Part shown: piece by piece, positions 12,475-19,104 of the stretch
Numbering within the stretch: the first letter of the stretch is position 1
Layout: each line of letters opens with the position of its first letter
From: a virus
Strand: one strand, 5' to 3'
DNA length: 22,435 nucleotides
Virus record (IMG/VR): IMGVR_UViG_3300005264_000203
Coordinates: 1 to 22,435 of that record
Program-made: the position numbers and the translations under genes
Notes under the pieces: generated by a model
What the model was told of the DNA's origin: nothing
Seen by the model: the letters and a program-made list of their open reading frames with translations, nothing else
Database searches by the model: none

Positions 12475-14589
12475 ATGAAATTCCACTTTCCACAGGAACT
12501 ATTTAACGATTCGTATATTCCAATGCTGAATAACACGAGTCGTTATATGGTTTTATATGGTGGTGCTGGCTCTGGTAAGTCTGTATTTGCGGCTCAGAAA
12601 ATACTAATCAAAATGCTATCAAAGAATAAACATAAATTGCTATTTGTGAGAAAAGTACAAAGGACTATTAAAGGGTCTCAGATAGCTTTATTCCTGGATC
12701 TGTTAAACCAATATAATATATCGCGCCGGTTTACTTTCAGGACTTATGATTTATCTATTGAATGCGAGAACGGAAATAAAATCGTTTCAGCTGGTTTAGA
12801 TGATGTCGAAAAGTTAAAATCTATTCACGGTATAACTGGCACTTGGATTGAAGAGGCGACTGAGCTTGACAAGGAAGATTTCAATCAGTTAGACTTGAGA
12901 TTAAGAGGTAATACAGATAGTTATAAACAGCATATACTTAGCTTTAATCCAATTAATGACCAGCATTGGTTGAAGCGGAAATTCTTTGATAGTGATTGTG
13001 ATAATGCAATGGTACTTAGAACGACCTACAAGGATAACAGTTTTATTGACAATGAGTACAAAGCGTTATTAGAGAATCAAGAGGGCAGATTTCGCAATGT
13101 GTATACTTTGGGTGAGTGGGGTCAATCTGAAAGTTTAATTTACCCTAAGTACACAATATATGATGAATTGCCGGAAGATTCCGAAACGTTATACGGACTT
13201 GATTTTGGTTACGAGAATCCATCGGCGTTAGTTCAGGTGAATATAATCAACAAATCGATATATGCCAAAGAGTTATTGTATGAATCGAAATTAACACCAA
13301 GCGACTTAATAGCTAAATTAAAAGATTTAATCCCAAACAAATCGGATTACATAATTGCCGATAGTGCAGATCCGGCAATGATAGCAGAGATTGAACGTGA
13401 GGGATTCAATATAAGAGAGTGTTTAAAGGGGGCTGGTTCTGTTAATGCCGGTATTAACAAAGTGTTAGATCATAAATTGTATTTACATTGTGATAGTAAG
13501 AATCTTTTGAAAGAGATTCGAGGATACGAACGTAAACAGGATAGGAATGGGAATATTTTAGAAGAACCAGTCAAGCTGAATGATCACGCTTGTTTAATAG
13601 CTGGTACGCAAATTACTACATTGCAAGGTGATAAACCAATAGAAGATATTTCAATTGGTGACTATGTATTAACACGCAAAGGGTATAGGTGTGTAATGGA
13701 TTCGGCGTTAACGGGTTATGCCAATGAGTTATATAAATTAGATTATAAAGGTAATACATTGATAGGTACTGGAAATCACAACATAATAATACAGAATAAC
13801 GAAAAATCGTTAAAGGATTTGATGCAAAGCGATATTTTATGTGTATTGCAAGATAACGAATTGCATCAAGAAGTAAAGGGAGTATTATGTTGCAAGGATA
13901 TCCAGCAGATATTACGTTTAATGGTATCACATTCTAATGTTGCCCAAATGGTAAAAACGTATCTGACGGAAAATATTATAGAAGTAATTCCAGTAACTTT
14001 AAAGACGGCAATAGATACTTACACTATGTTATATGGAAATATTCAAATGGCGAAATACCCGAAGGCTGTCATATCCACCATAAAGACTTTAATGCTTTTG
14101 GTGACTCAGCTGACAATCTTGAATGCATTTCGCCGGGGAGGCATCTCGGATTACACGCTACGGCAAATGAATATTACGGTTCAGAAAAAAATCGGCAACG
14201 CCTTAGTAGTATCAGGGCACTTGCAATCAAATGGCATAAATCAAAAGAAGGTAAATCGTGGCATAGTAAACACGCAAAGAAACAAAAGTGCAATGAGCCC
14301 AAAACTATTTACAAGGTGTGTAAGCAACGCGGGGCGTCATATTGGGCAACTAAATTACGCAAAACATCCTCAAGGTTCTGTAGCAACAAATGCAGTAAAA
14401 CCCGCGGCAGTAAGATGCGAAGTGAAAGAACCAGTTCCTGTGTATAACCTAACAATTGAAGATCGGCATGAATACTATGCTAATGGTATTTTGGTCGCTA
14501 ATTGTGATAGTCTGCGGTATGCCGTTTACACATATTATAACAAAATAATAGCGAATGAATTTAAAATAATAGATTATAGGAAATTGTAA
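12475..14589 (+). CDS. terL: Terminase large subunit, intein-containing precursor
   Basis: The 704-residue precursor should splice to 400 residues, normal for TerL. The ATPase domain has Walker A GGAGSGKS (29-36), Walker B Thr-Trp-Ile-Glu-Glu (123-127) and the coupling motif Leu-Ser-Phe-Asn-Pro (155-159). The RNase H-like nuclease domain has Asp243 (GLDFGYENPSA) and Asp296 (IIADSADP), and the third acidic residue, Asp678, lies just after the intein in Cys-Asp-Ser-Leu-Arg-Tyr. Joining residue 372 to 677 restores the usual NDHAxDSLRY motif, which confirms the splice points. The protein cuts and pumps DNA into the prohead. The stop overlaps the portal start (TAATG). Confidence 0.95.
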   Translation: MKFHFPQELFNDSYIPMLNNTSRYMVLYGGAGSGKSVFAAQKILIKMLSKNKHKLLFVRKVQRTIKGSQIALFLDLLNQYNISRRFTFRTYDLSIECENGNKIVSAGLDDVEKLKSIHGITGTWIEEATELDKEDFNQLDLRLRGNTDSYKQHILSFNPINDQHWLKRKFFDSDCDNAMVLRTTYKDNSFIDNEYKALLENQEGRFRNVYTLGEWGQSESLIYPKYTIYDELPEDSETLYGLDFGYENPSALVQVNIINKSIYAKELLYESKLTPSDLIAKLKDLIPNKSDYIIADSADPAMIAEIEREGFNIRECLKGAGSVNAGINKVLDHKLYLHCDSKNLLKEIRGYERKQDRNGNILEEPVKLNDHACLIAGTQITTLQGDKPIEDISIGDYVLTRKGYRCVMDSALTGYANELYKLDYKGNTLIGTGNHNIIIQNNEKSLKDLMQSDILCVLQDNELHQEVKGVLCCKDIQQILRLMVSHSNVAQMVKTYLTENIIEVIPVTLKTAIDTYTMLYGNIQMAKYPKAVISTIKTLMLLVTQLTILNAFRRGGISDYTLRQMNITVQKKIGNALVVSGHLQSNGINQKKVNRGIVNTQRNKSAMSPKLFTRCVSNAGRHIGQLNYAKHPQGSVATNAVKPAAVRCEVKEPVPVYNLTIEDRHEYYANGILVANCDSLRYAVYTYYNKIIANEFKIIDYRKL
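13591..14502 (+). other. Intein in TerL (304 residues), Hint splicing domains in the terL frame
   Basis: Residues 373-676 of the precursor form a Hint-type intein. Block A begins with Cys373 (CLIAGTQI, then Ile-Glu-Asp-Ile-Ser-Ile-Gly-Asp-Tyr-Val). Block B contains TxxH (Thr432-Gly-Asn-His435). The C-terminal blocks are Val-Tyr-Asn-Leu-Thr-Ile-Glu-Asp, His-Glu-Tyr-Tyr-Ala-Asn-Gly-Ile-Leu-Val-Ala-Asn676, followed by the +1 Cys677. The residue before the terminal Asn is Ala rather than the usual His, a variation known in some inteins. The Hint halves are about 99 and 24 residues. The stretch between them (about residues 472-652) has no recognisable fold in this frame; it is where the HNH gene lies in another frame. 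Confidence 0.92.
13887..14447 (+). pseudogene. HNH homing endonuclease in the -1 frame inside the terL intein, one internal stop
   Basis: Read in the -1 frame relative to terL, this stretch encodes a recognisable HNH homing endonuclease. ATG 13887 follows a ribosome binding site (AAAGGGAG, 13875-13882). The protein has an N-terminal Phe-Asn-Gly-Ile-Thr-Phe (11-16), Tyr-Leu-His-Tyr-Val-Ile-Trp (44-50), Asn-Gly-Glu-Ile-Pro-Glu-Gly (54-60), His62-Ile-His64-His65-Lys-Asp, Asn77-Leu-Glu, and Arg-His86-Leu-Gly-Leu-His90. The C-terminal part has basic, Cys-containing segments (including Arg-Phe-Cys-Ser-Asn-Lys-Cys). Codon 17 is TAA (13935-13937) and no later start precedes the HNH core, so the gene is probably inactivated unless the stop is read through. 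Its ends fit closely between the two Hint halves of the intein. Confidence 0.85.
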
Positions 14590-16625
14590 TGAGTGTATTT
14601 AAGAGAATCACAAGTAAGTTATTCGATAGTGTTATTTCAGAACGCTTAAGGGATATTATCACATCAAGTAGTTATGCAAGTAGTCCGATAAGTAGTAAAG
14701 CTACGTTGAGTGATATATATGCGTCGGTTTATGCCTTTGCGTGTATAGAAAAGCGAGCTAAGGGCATTTCAGGTATTGAAACTAAGATAGGCAAGGCAAA
14801 GGGCGAAGAAGTAATTCAAATGGAACAGAAACACTGGCTAAGTAAGTTAATGGCACAGCCTAACAATGTAATGGGTGTCACATTTAGCGACATTAAGAAC
14901 CTACTGCAGCAATGGTTAGATACAACTGGAAATGCTTATTTGTATACTCCGTTAGACGGGGCGAAGTACCCTAATATATTGTGGGTTTTACCAGCGACAA
15001 CGGTTGAAGTTAAGTATGATGATAGAGCTATTTCACATTACGAAATAAATGGCTCAACTGGTATTAAGAAAATACCAACGGAAGAAATATTGCACCTGAG
15101 AACATACCAACCAAGTCTGAATGCATCGGCGCAATATGTTATGGGTACTCCTAAGTATATCAATGCAGTATCACAGCAGATACTGGCTGATCCTGAAACG
15201 ATTAAGTACTTCCGTGAGTTTATGTCACAAGATGCAATACCTCCATCAGTTTTAATGTCATCAAGTAATATACACGAATCGAAATGGGCGGTATTAAAAC
15301 AGCATTTAAAAGAAACAATCGGAACTCATGCACCATTGGCAATTTTAGAAGGTGGAATTAAGATCGAAAAATTGCCAGTTAGTGATACTATCTTAAAAGA
15401 TATTTACGGAAGTCATAAAGGTGGTTTACGTGAAAGTATTGCACGTGATATTTGCATGGCGTTTGAAACTCCATATCCATTGTTAACGGCTGAGTTTGCC
15501 AATAGGTCAGTTAGTGAAAATACGGACTTAAGATTTAGGCGTGATGTTGTAGATCCTTTGTTAACCAATATGGAACAATCATTTATACAACATTTCAGCC
15601 AGTGGGAATCAGATATAGTTATATACCATGACAAAATGTTATTAGTTGACTCAGATGTTGCATTAAAACAACAAGACATAGACTATAAATATGGCGTGAT
15701 AACACGCAACGAAGGCAGGAAATCACGAGCCCTGGAGCCTATCGATGGTGGTGATGAGTTGTTAATTCCGGCTGGTTTAGTGCCAATTAATGTGATATTA
15801 GAGCCTACGACACTGGAAAAGTTCTACAAATCGTGGGAAAATGGCATACATTGGAAGACTTTAGATACAATATTGAATCCATATAGGGAAAAAATAGGCA
15901 AAAAGATGAAAAAGTATTTCAATAAGTTAACTAAAAGGGTAATTGAGAATATCCAAGTAGGTGCTAAGGACTTAAAACGCGTTGAAATAAAGAGTGGTAT
16001 TGCTGAGGGAATGTTCTTGTTCGACTTTAATGAGTGGTATTCTGAGCTCTTGAAGGATTTAGATCCCGAATTTAGCCGTATGATTAAAGAGATATTACAG
16101 TTTGAGTTGGATACTTTAGGCTATGATGTTGGGTTAACTGAATTCGAGAAGGAACAAAGGAATGCATTAAGAGAATTAAATGCTAAAATGAGAACTCCAT
16201 TAAACACGGTTGCCCAAGAGATACGCAAAAAGATACAAGACGTGATAACAAGTAATCAGGGCGCAACCAAAACTGAGTTACTGCAATTGATCGAAGCTGA
16301 AATAAGCCATTTAAATAGCAGTGTTTATACAAAGTCACGTTCTGAAATGATAGCCACAACATCGGCAACTTTTGGAGCTGGTCAAACACAAAGCCAAATA
16401 TATAAACGCCTTGGATTTAATAAAGAATGGATTACACAACGCGACAAGAAGGTAAGAAAAACTCACAGATATGCTGATGGTCAAAAAGCTGACGATGCTG
16501 GTAATTTCCATATTGGCACGGATGTAATGAAACATCCGGCTGGTGGCTCGGAGGCTGCTGAAAATGTAAATTGTAGATGTTACACAAAAGCAACTGGAAG
16601 CCCTAATAGCTTGGTCAATTTTTAG
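14589..16625 (+). CDS. HK97-type portal protein fused to a MuF-like C-terminal domain
   Basis: The 678-residue protein is much longer than a typical portal. Residues 1 to about 400 match the HK97/lambda-like portal layout: the start of the clip/wing with Tyr-Ala-Ser-Val-Tyr-Ala-Phe-Ala-Cys-Ile, a Gly-Asn-Ala-Tyr-Leu core strand, Pro-Pro-Ser-Val-Leu (218-222 region), and Ile-Ala-Arg-Asp-Ile-Cys-Met-Ala-Phe helix. After a helical linker (about 420-570), residues about 590-668 resemble the Mu gpF head-morphogenesis domain: Glu-Met-Ile-Ala-Thr-Thr helix, Trp-Ile-Thr-Gln-Arg-Asp, Val-Arg-Lys-Thr-His, Pro-Ala-Gly-Gly-Ser, and Asn-Cys-Arg-Cys. The portal is the DNA entry gate of the head; MuF proteins sit near it and help head assembly. 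The start overlaps terL (TAATG). Confidence 0.88.
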   Translation: MSVFKRITSKLFDSVISERLRDIITSSSYASSPISSKATLSDIYASVYAFACIEKRAKGISGIETKIGKAKGEEVIQMEQKHWLSKLMAQPNNVMGVTFSDIKNLLQQWLDTTGNAYLYTPLDGAKYPNILWVLPATTVEVKYDDRAISHYEINGSTGIKKIPTEEILHLRTYQPSLNASAQYVMGTPKYINAVSQQILADPETIKYFREFMSQDAIPPSVLMSSSNIHESKWAVLKQHLKETIGTHAPLAILEGGIKIEKLPVSDTILKDIYGSHKGGLRESIARDICMAFETPYPLLTAEFANRSVSENTDLRFRRDVVDPLLTNMEQSFIQHFSQWESDIVIYHDKMLLVDSDVALKQQDIDYKYGVITRNEGRKSRALEPIDGGDELLIPAGLVPINVILEPTTLEKFYKSWENGIHWKTLDTILNPYREKIGKKMKKYFNKLTKRVIENIQVGAKDLKRVEIKSGIAEGMFLFDFNEWYSELLKDLDPEFSRMIKEILQFELDTLGYDVGLTEFEKEQRNALRELNAKMRTPLNTVAQEIRKKIQDVITSNQGATKTELLQLIEAEISHLNSSVYTKSRSEMIATTSATFGAGQTQSQIYKRLGFNKEWITQRDKKVRKTHRYADGQKADDAGNFHIGTDVMKHPAGGSEAAENVNCRCYTKATGSPNSLVNF

Positions 16626-16805
16626 TTAACCACTTCATAGCCAATAATTTTTTTTATCTTTGTTGAAAATCAGGGTGTCGGGTTTTTCTCTTGTGTAATT
16701 TTCAATTGCTGTAAATGATTTTTCTTTACTGGACAATCTATAAATTTGATTTAACGCAAAAAGATAGTGCGATCTTGTACAAATATAGATGTAGTTTTTA
16801 TTGTT
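16626..16805. other. Intergenic gap between convergent genes
   Basis: No gene is visible on either strand. The gap separates the rightward portal gene from a leftward accessory gene, yet I find no clear terminator hairpin. It contains an exact plus-strand -7 box TATCTTTG (16655-16662) with no good -33 box, and a minus-strand TATATTTG (16787-16780), also without a -33 partner. A short non-coding transcript is possible but not supported further. Confidence 0.4.
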
Positions 16806-17060
16806 TTATTTTCGCATTCCTTTTTTAATATCTTCTTTTGTCCAGTCAGATCGCTTTTCGCCAAAATATTGCCGTCCGTCTTTTTGGTAAGACCATATTT
16901 TGCAGATCTCAAAATATAGCTTTAGATTGTCGGACGACAAATCTCTATTGAGAATTACTTTATTAATATTCCTAAAAGACCTATTGGCAAATTGTTTACT
17001 TTTTTTATCAGAGACTCCACAATTGCCACTAGCGGGAAACTTCTTTTTTGATCTTGACAT
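16806..17060 (-). CDS. Small phage protein of the MSRSKKK type, 84 aa
   Basis: The protein starts Met-Ser-Arg-Ser-Lys-Lys-Lys-Phe-Pro, continues with Asp-Lys-Lys-Ser-Lys-Gln-Phe-Ala-Asn-Arg-Ser-Phe-Arg and ends with a segment around Trp-Ser-Tyr-Gln-Lys-Asp-Gly-Arg-Gln-Tyr. From memory this matches a recurrent family of small basic phage and prophage proteins of unknown function with exactly that opening. The start at 17060 has a good ribosome binding site (AAAGGG) upstream; a longer form from 17090 is less likely. It is the second gene of the leftward unit driven from 17356-17387. Confidence 0.7.
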   Translation of the reverse strand: MSRSKKKFPASGNCGVSDKKSKQFANRSFRNINKVILNRDLSSDNLKLYFEICKIWSYQKDGRQYFGEKRSDWTKEDIKKGMRK

Positions 17061-17112
17061 ATTTATCCCTTTGCTTTTGTGTCGATTCAATACAAGCTGA
17101 GAATCATTATTT

Positions 17113-17316
17113 TTATTTTCTATTTTTTAGTAGTTCAAACATGCAACCTTTTTGGTGGGCATATTTAATAGCTCTCTTTGCGGTTGTATATCTTTTGGAT
17201 TCCAATACTTGTGAATCTTCATCGGCGTTATTAATTTGGCAATATAGACAATAATAAGAGCCGTCTTGATGATTAATCGATACTTCTTTTTTCCCTGATT
17301 CGTTTACTAATTTCAT
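17113..17316 (-). CDS. Small unknown protein with CxxC, 67 aa
   Basis: The start at ATG 17316 has AAGGAAA upstream; an ATG at 17343 would add nine residues but lies too close to the start of transcription. The protein has a Tyr-Tyr-Cys-Leu-Tyr-Cys segment (a CxxC), an acidic loop and a basic helix with Thr-Ala-Lys-Arg-Ala. It is the first gene of the leftward pair in the accessory island, opposite the rightward genes. No family is recognised. Confidence 0.6.
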   Translation of the reverse strand: MKLVNESGKKEVSINHQDGSYYCLYCQINNADEDSQVLESKRYTTAKRAIKYAHQKGCMFELLKNRK

Positions 17317-17355
17317 TTTGATTTCCTTATTTATTTGTGTCAATTAATTACTATA

Positions 17356-17387
17356 CAAATATATAAATCTTTTATTTAAAAACCTAA
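17356..17387 (-). promoter_or_regulatory. Leftward promoter with TTAGG -33 variant
   Basis: On the minus strand TTAGG (17387-17383) precedes TATATTTG (17363-17356) in the same 23-base register as the other promoters. It drives the two leftward accessory genes and is divergent to the promoter at 17419-17450; their -33 boxes lie about 32 bases apart in a very AT-rich stretch. Confidence 0.78.
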
Positions 17388-17418
17388 TATTATTTTAAAA
17401 AAAATAAATAAAAATAAA

Positions 17419-17450
17419 ATTAGGAATATTAAAAAGAATGTATTATATTG
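17419..17450 (+). promoter_or_regulatory. Rightward promoter, TTAGG -33 and TATATTG -7
   Basis: ATTAGG (17419-17424) precedes TATATTG (17444-17450, followed by CAAT) in the 23-base register. It drives the gene at 17493 with an expected leader of about 38 bases. It combines the TTAGG -33 form with the TATATTG -7 form found at 6830 and 17747. Confidence 0.7.
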
Positions 17451-17492
17451 CAATCAGTTAATCAAACACAAACTAATAAACAAGGCAAGAAG

Positions 17493-17720
17493 ATGGGTAA
17501 TCTAACAATGAGGGATGTGACGATAGGAGACGTATTTTCGCCACGTGGCGCAACGTCAAAAGCTAACACTAATTCAACCGTAATAGATTTCCATATCATA
17601 ACATCGGCGTTAACAGGTGAGATAGTAAGATCAGTCGTAATAGCAATGAATACAGACGGCGTGAAATTTGAAACTGCATTCAGTACGGTTGTTAGATATA
17701 AATTAAATAATCAAAAATAA
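17493..17720 (+). CDS. Small unknown beta-rich protein, 75 aa
   Basis: The ATG at 17493 is used because it falls about 38 bases after the expected transcription start; ATG 17508 would be five codons shorter. The protein looks like a small beta-rich domain with alternating Val/Ile and Thr/Ser, and no Cys, membrane segment or known motif. It has its own promoter, and another promoter follows its stop. Confidence 0.6.
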   Translation: MGNLTMRDVTIGDVFSPRGATSKANTNSTVIDFHIITSALTGEIVRSVVIAMNTDGVKFETAFSTVVRYKLNNQK

Positions 17721-17723
17721 ACC

Positions 17724-17753
17724 TTGTTTTTTAAAAATATTCGTTGTATATTG
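17724..17753 (+). promoter_or_regulatory. Rightward promoter, TTG-N20-TATATTG type
   Basis: TTG (17724-17726) and TATATTG (17747-17753, followed by TAAT) are in the 23-base register. It lies in the 80-base gap before the gene at 17801, which has a good ribosome binding site (AAAGGAG). Confidence 0.65.
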
Positions 17754-17800
17754 TAATCAACAATTGAGACACAATTGAGAAACAAACAAAGGAGAACGAA

Positions 17801-18208
17801 ATGAAAAACCCAAGAATATATAAAAATGGATTTCCAAGTCTAACATTACTATCATTTAGAACTAATGAAGATTTAGTTAATAGAACTCATACTGAATATA
17901 CAATACATTCTAATATATGCCCAAATAATAGCTATCATCCATCGGCATTCGTGTTAACTAAACGAGTAAAGGGCGATAGCTTATTAAATAGTAGTAGTAA
18001 AGATTATACTTATTTGAGAACACCTCAGGACGTTGATAATTTTTTAAACAAACATGATGTAGATTTTAGTATAGTTGATCCTACTGACCTTATGGAATAT
18101 TTTGAAAATACTTGCAATGAAGTTGGTATGGAGTTTAACCCTGGCAGCATAAGCGATGTAATGAATTATAGATTAAGTCAAGAATATTTTAATTACCTAA
18201 CTAAATAA
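17801..18208 (+). CDS. Unknown accessory protein, 135 aa
   Basis: The gene follows its own promoter and an AAAGGAG ribosome binding site. The protein is soluble and mixed alpha/beta, with Asn/Ser-rich loops in the middle and an acidic C-terminal half. No catalytic or binding motif is recognised. It is the largest protein of the accessory island, and so the best candidate for its main function, which is unknown. Confidence 0.6.
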   Translation: MKNPRIYKNGFPSLTLLSFRTNEDLVNRTHTEYTIHSNICPNNSYHPSAFVLTKRVKGDSLLNSSSKDYTYLRTPQDVDNFLNKHDVDFSIVDPTDLMEYFENTCNEVGMEFNPGSISDVMNYRLSQEYFNYLTK

Positions 18209-18219
18209 GGGGAATGAAA

Positions 18220-18456
18220 ATGAAACTAATGTTAAACAACTTAGAGCAAAGACTGGCTGATGGGTTCGCTGGAATTAGTAATGTAGATTTAATTGAGATG
18301 TTGCCGAATTACTCAGGGTCAGTTTCAAAATCAGCAATTTATACTCTCGGTAATCGTGGATATGGATTAGATAATAAGTTCAATCCTGATGCCACGGCTA
18401 ATTTGATTATGGGATTTTATACTCCCGGACAATATGAAGCTATGGAAGGAATTTAA
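18220..18456 (+). CDS. Small unknown protein, 78 aa
   Basis: Two ATGs are possible, 18214 and 18220. I choose 18220 because AAGGGGA (18207-18213) abuts the first ATG but is well spaced from the second. The N-terminal half is helical; the middle contains a Tyr-Thr-Leu-Gly-Asn-Arg-Gly-Tyr-Gly-Leu segment. No family is recognised. Confidence 0.55.
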   Translation: MKLMLNNLEQRLADGFAGISNVDLIEMLPNYSGSVSKSAIYTLGNRGYGLDNKFNPDATANLIMGFYTPGQYEAMEGI

Positions 18457-18459
18457 AGA

Positions 18460-18642
18460 ATGAACCTATGTAATCAATGTAAATATATGAAAGCGCGTCC
18501 TACAATTGGAACTCAGTATTATATTTGCTCAAAGTTTGGCATGGCAGTTGCTAAGGGCGAATGCGAGAAGTTCAAAGAACGAACGAATAGCAAAGAGAAT
18601 ACTATGGATTACTTAAAAGATGCATTTGGGATAACGAAATGA
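18460..18642 (+). CDS. Cys-rich small protein, first of three, 60 aa
   Basis: The N-terminal part has a CNQC pair (Cys4, Cys7), then single Cys residues at about 23 and 34, a CxxC...C...C layout that could hold zinc or an iron-sulfur cluster. A charged helical tail follows. Two further small Cys-rich proteins follow in the same direction. Function is unknown. Confidence 0.6.
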   Translation: MNLCNQCKYMKARPTIGTQYYICSKFGMAVAKGECEKFKERTNSKENTMDYLKDAFGITK

Positions 18643-18648
18643 AAGCAC

Positions 18649-18858
18649 GTGGCGAAAAGATTTTTTAAGGGTTGTTTAGATTGTAGTTATGCCGTATTTA
18701 GTGGGCGTGATTTAGAAACATTTTATTGTAGAATCAATGGCGAAAAGATATGTAATCTATCAGAAGGTATATCACAATACGAAAAATATTATAATGGATT
18801 TCTTTCAAGTTGTCCAATGAAAAATAAATCAATTGTATATAAATGGAGTAATAAATGA
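18649..18858 (+). CDS. Cys-rich small protein, second of three, 69 aa
   Basis: The protein has a CLDC pair (Cys9, Cys12), then Cys at about 27, 35 and 55, again CxxC...C...C. The in-frame start is GTG 18649. An ATG at 18639, overlapping the previous stop as ATGA in the style of this phage, is one frame off and ends at TAA 18666-18668 just after a run of six T (18661-18666); one T fewer would join it to this frame. It overlaps the next gene by ATGA. Confidence 0.6.
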   Translation: MAKRFFKGCLDCSYAVFSGRDLETFYCRINGEKICNLSEGISQYEKYYNGFLSSCPMKNKSIVYKWSNK

Positions 18859-19028
18859 GATCATTCAAACCACCATTGAAAAAAATAGCTCAAAAATTAA
18901 ATCAAGTATTGCCAGTAAGAAAAGATTTATTCAAGACTTGTAAGCATACAGACGGTGGAGTTTGTCTAAAGTTGGCACTGATCCAAGGTGCTTGTCCTGC
19001 GAATTGCAAGTATCACAAACAGGAATGA
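18855..19028 (+). CDS. Cys-rich small protein, third of three, 57 aa
   Basis: The start overlaps the previous stop by ATGA. The N-terminal half is basic (Lys/Arg-rich). The C-terminal half has Cys-Lys-His, a single Cys, and a final CPANC pair, so the Cys pattern is the reverse order of the two preceding genes. A small zinc or iron-sulfur site is likely. Function is unknown. Confidence 0.6.
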   Translation: MRSFKPPLKKIAQKLNQVLPVRKDLFKTCKHTDGGVCLKLALIQGACPANCKYHKQE

Positions 19029-19068
19029 CACAAAATATAAAAATATTTTCATAAAATCACAAAATAAA

Positions 19069-19100
19069 TTTGCAAGTATCATTTTTATTTTGTATCTTTA
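19069..19100 (+). promoter_or_regulatory. Consensus promoter immediately before a start codon
   Basis: TTTG (19069-19072) and TATCTTTA (19093-19100) are in the standard 23-base register; the -7 box deviates only in its last base. The ATG at 19105 begins five bases after the box, so the message is expected to start at or next to the start codon and lack a leader. Confidence 0.75.
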
Positions 19101-19104
19101 CGGT

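Noticed and set aside
13616-13930. Minus-strand frame of 104 codons inside the intein
   Set aside because: It lies over the N-terminal Hint domain, which is certain in the plus frame; it has Leu/Ile/Tyr-rich shadow composition.
16780-16787. Minus-strand TATATTTG as an antisense promoter
   Set aside because: No TTTG or TTAGG at the required distance upstream, and such 8-mers are expected by chance in DNA this AT-rich.
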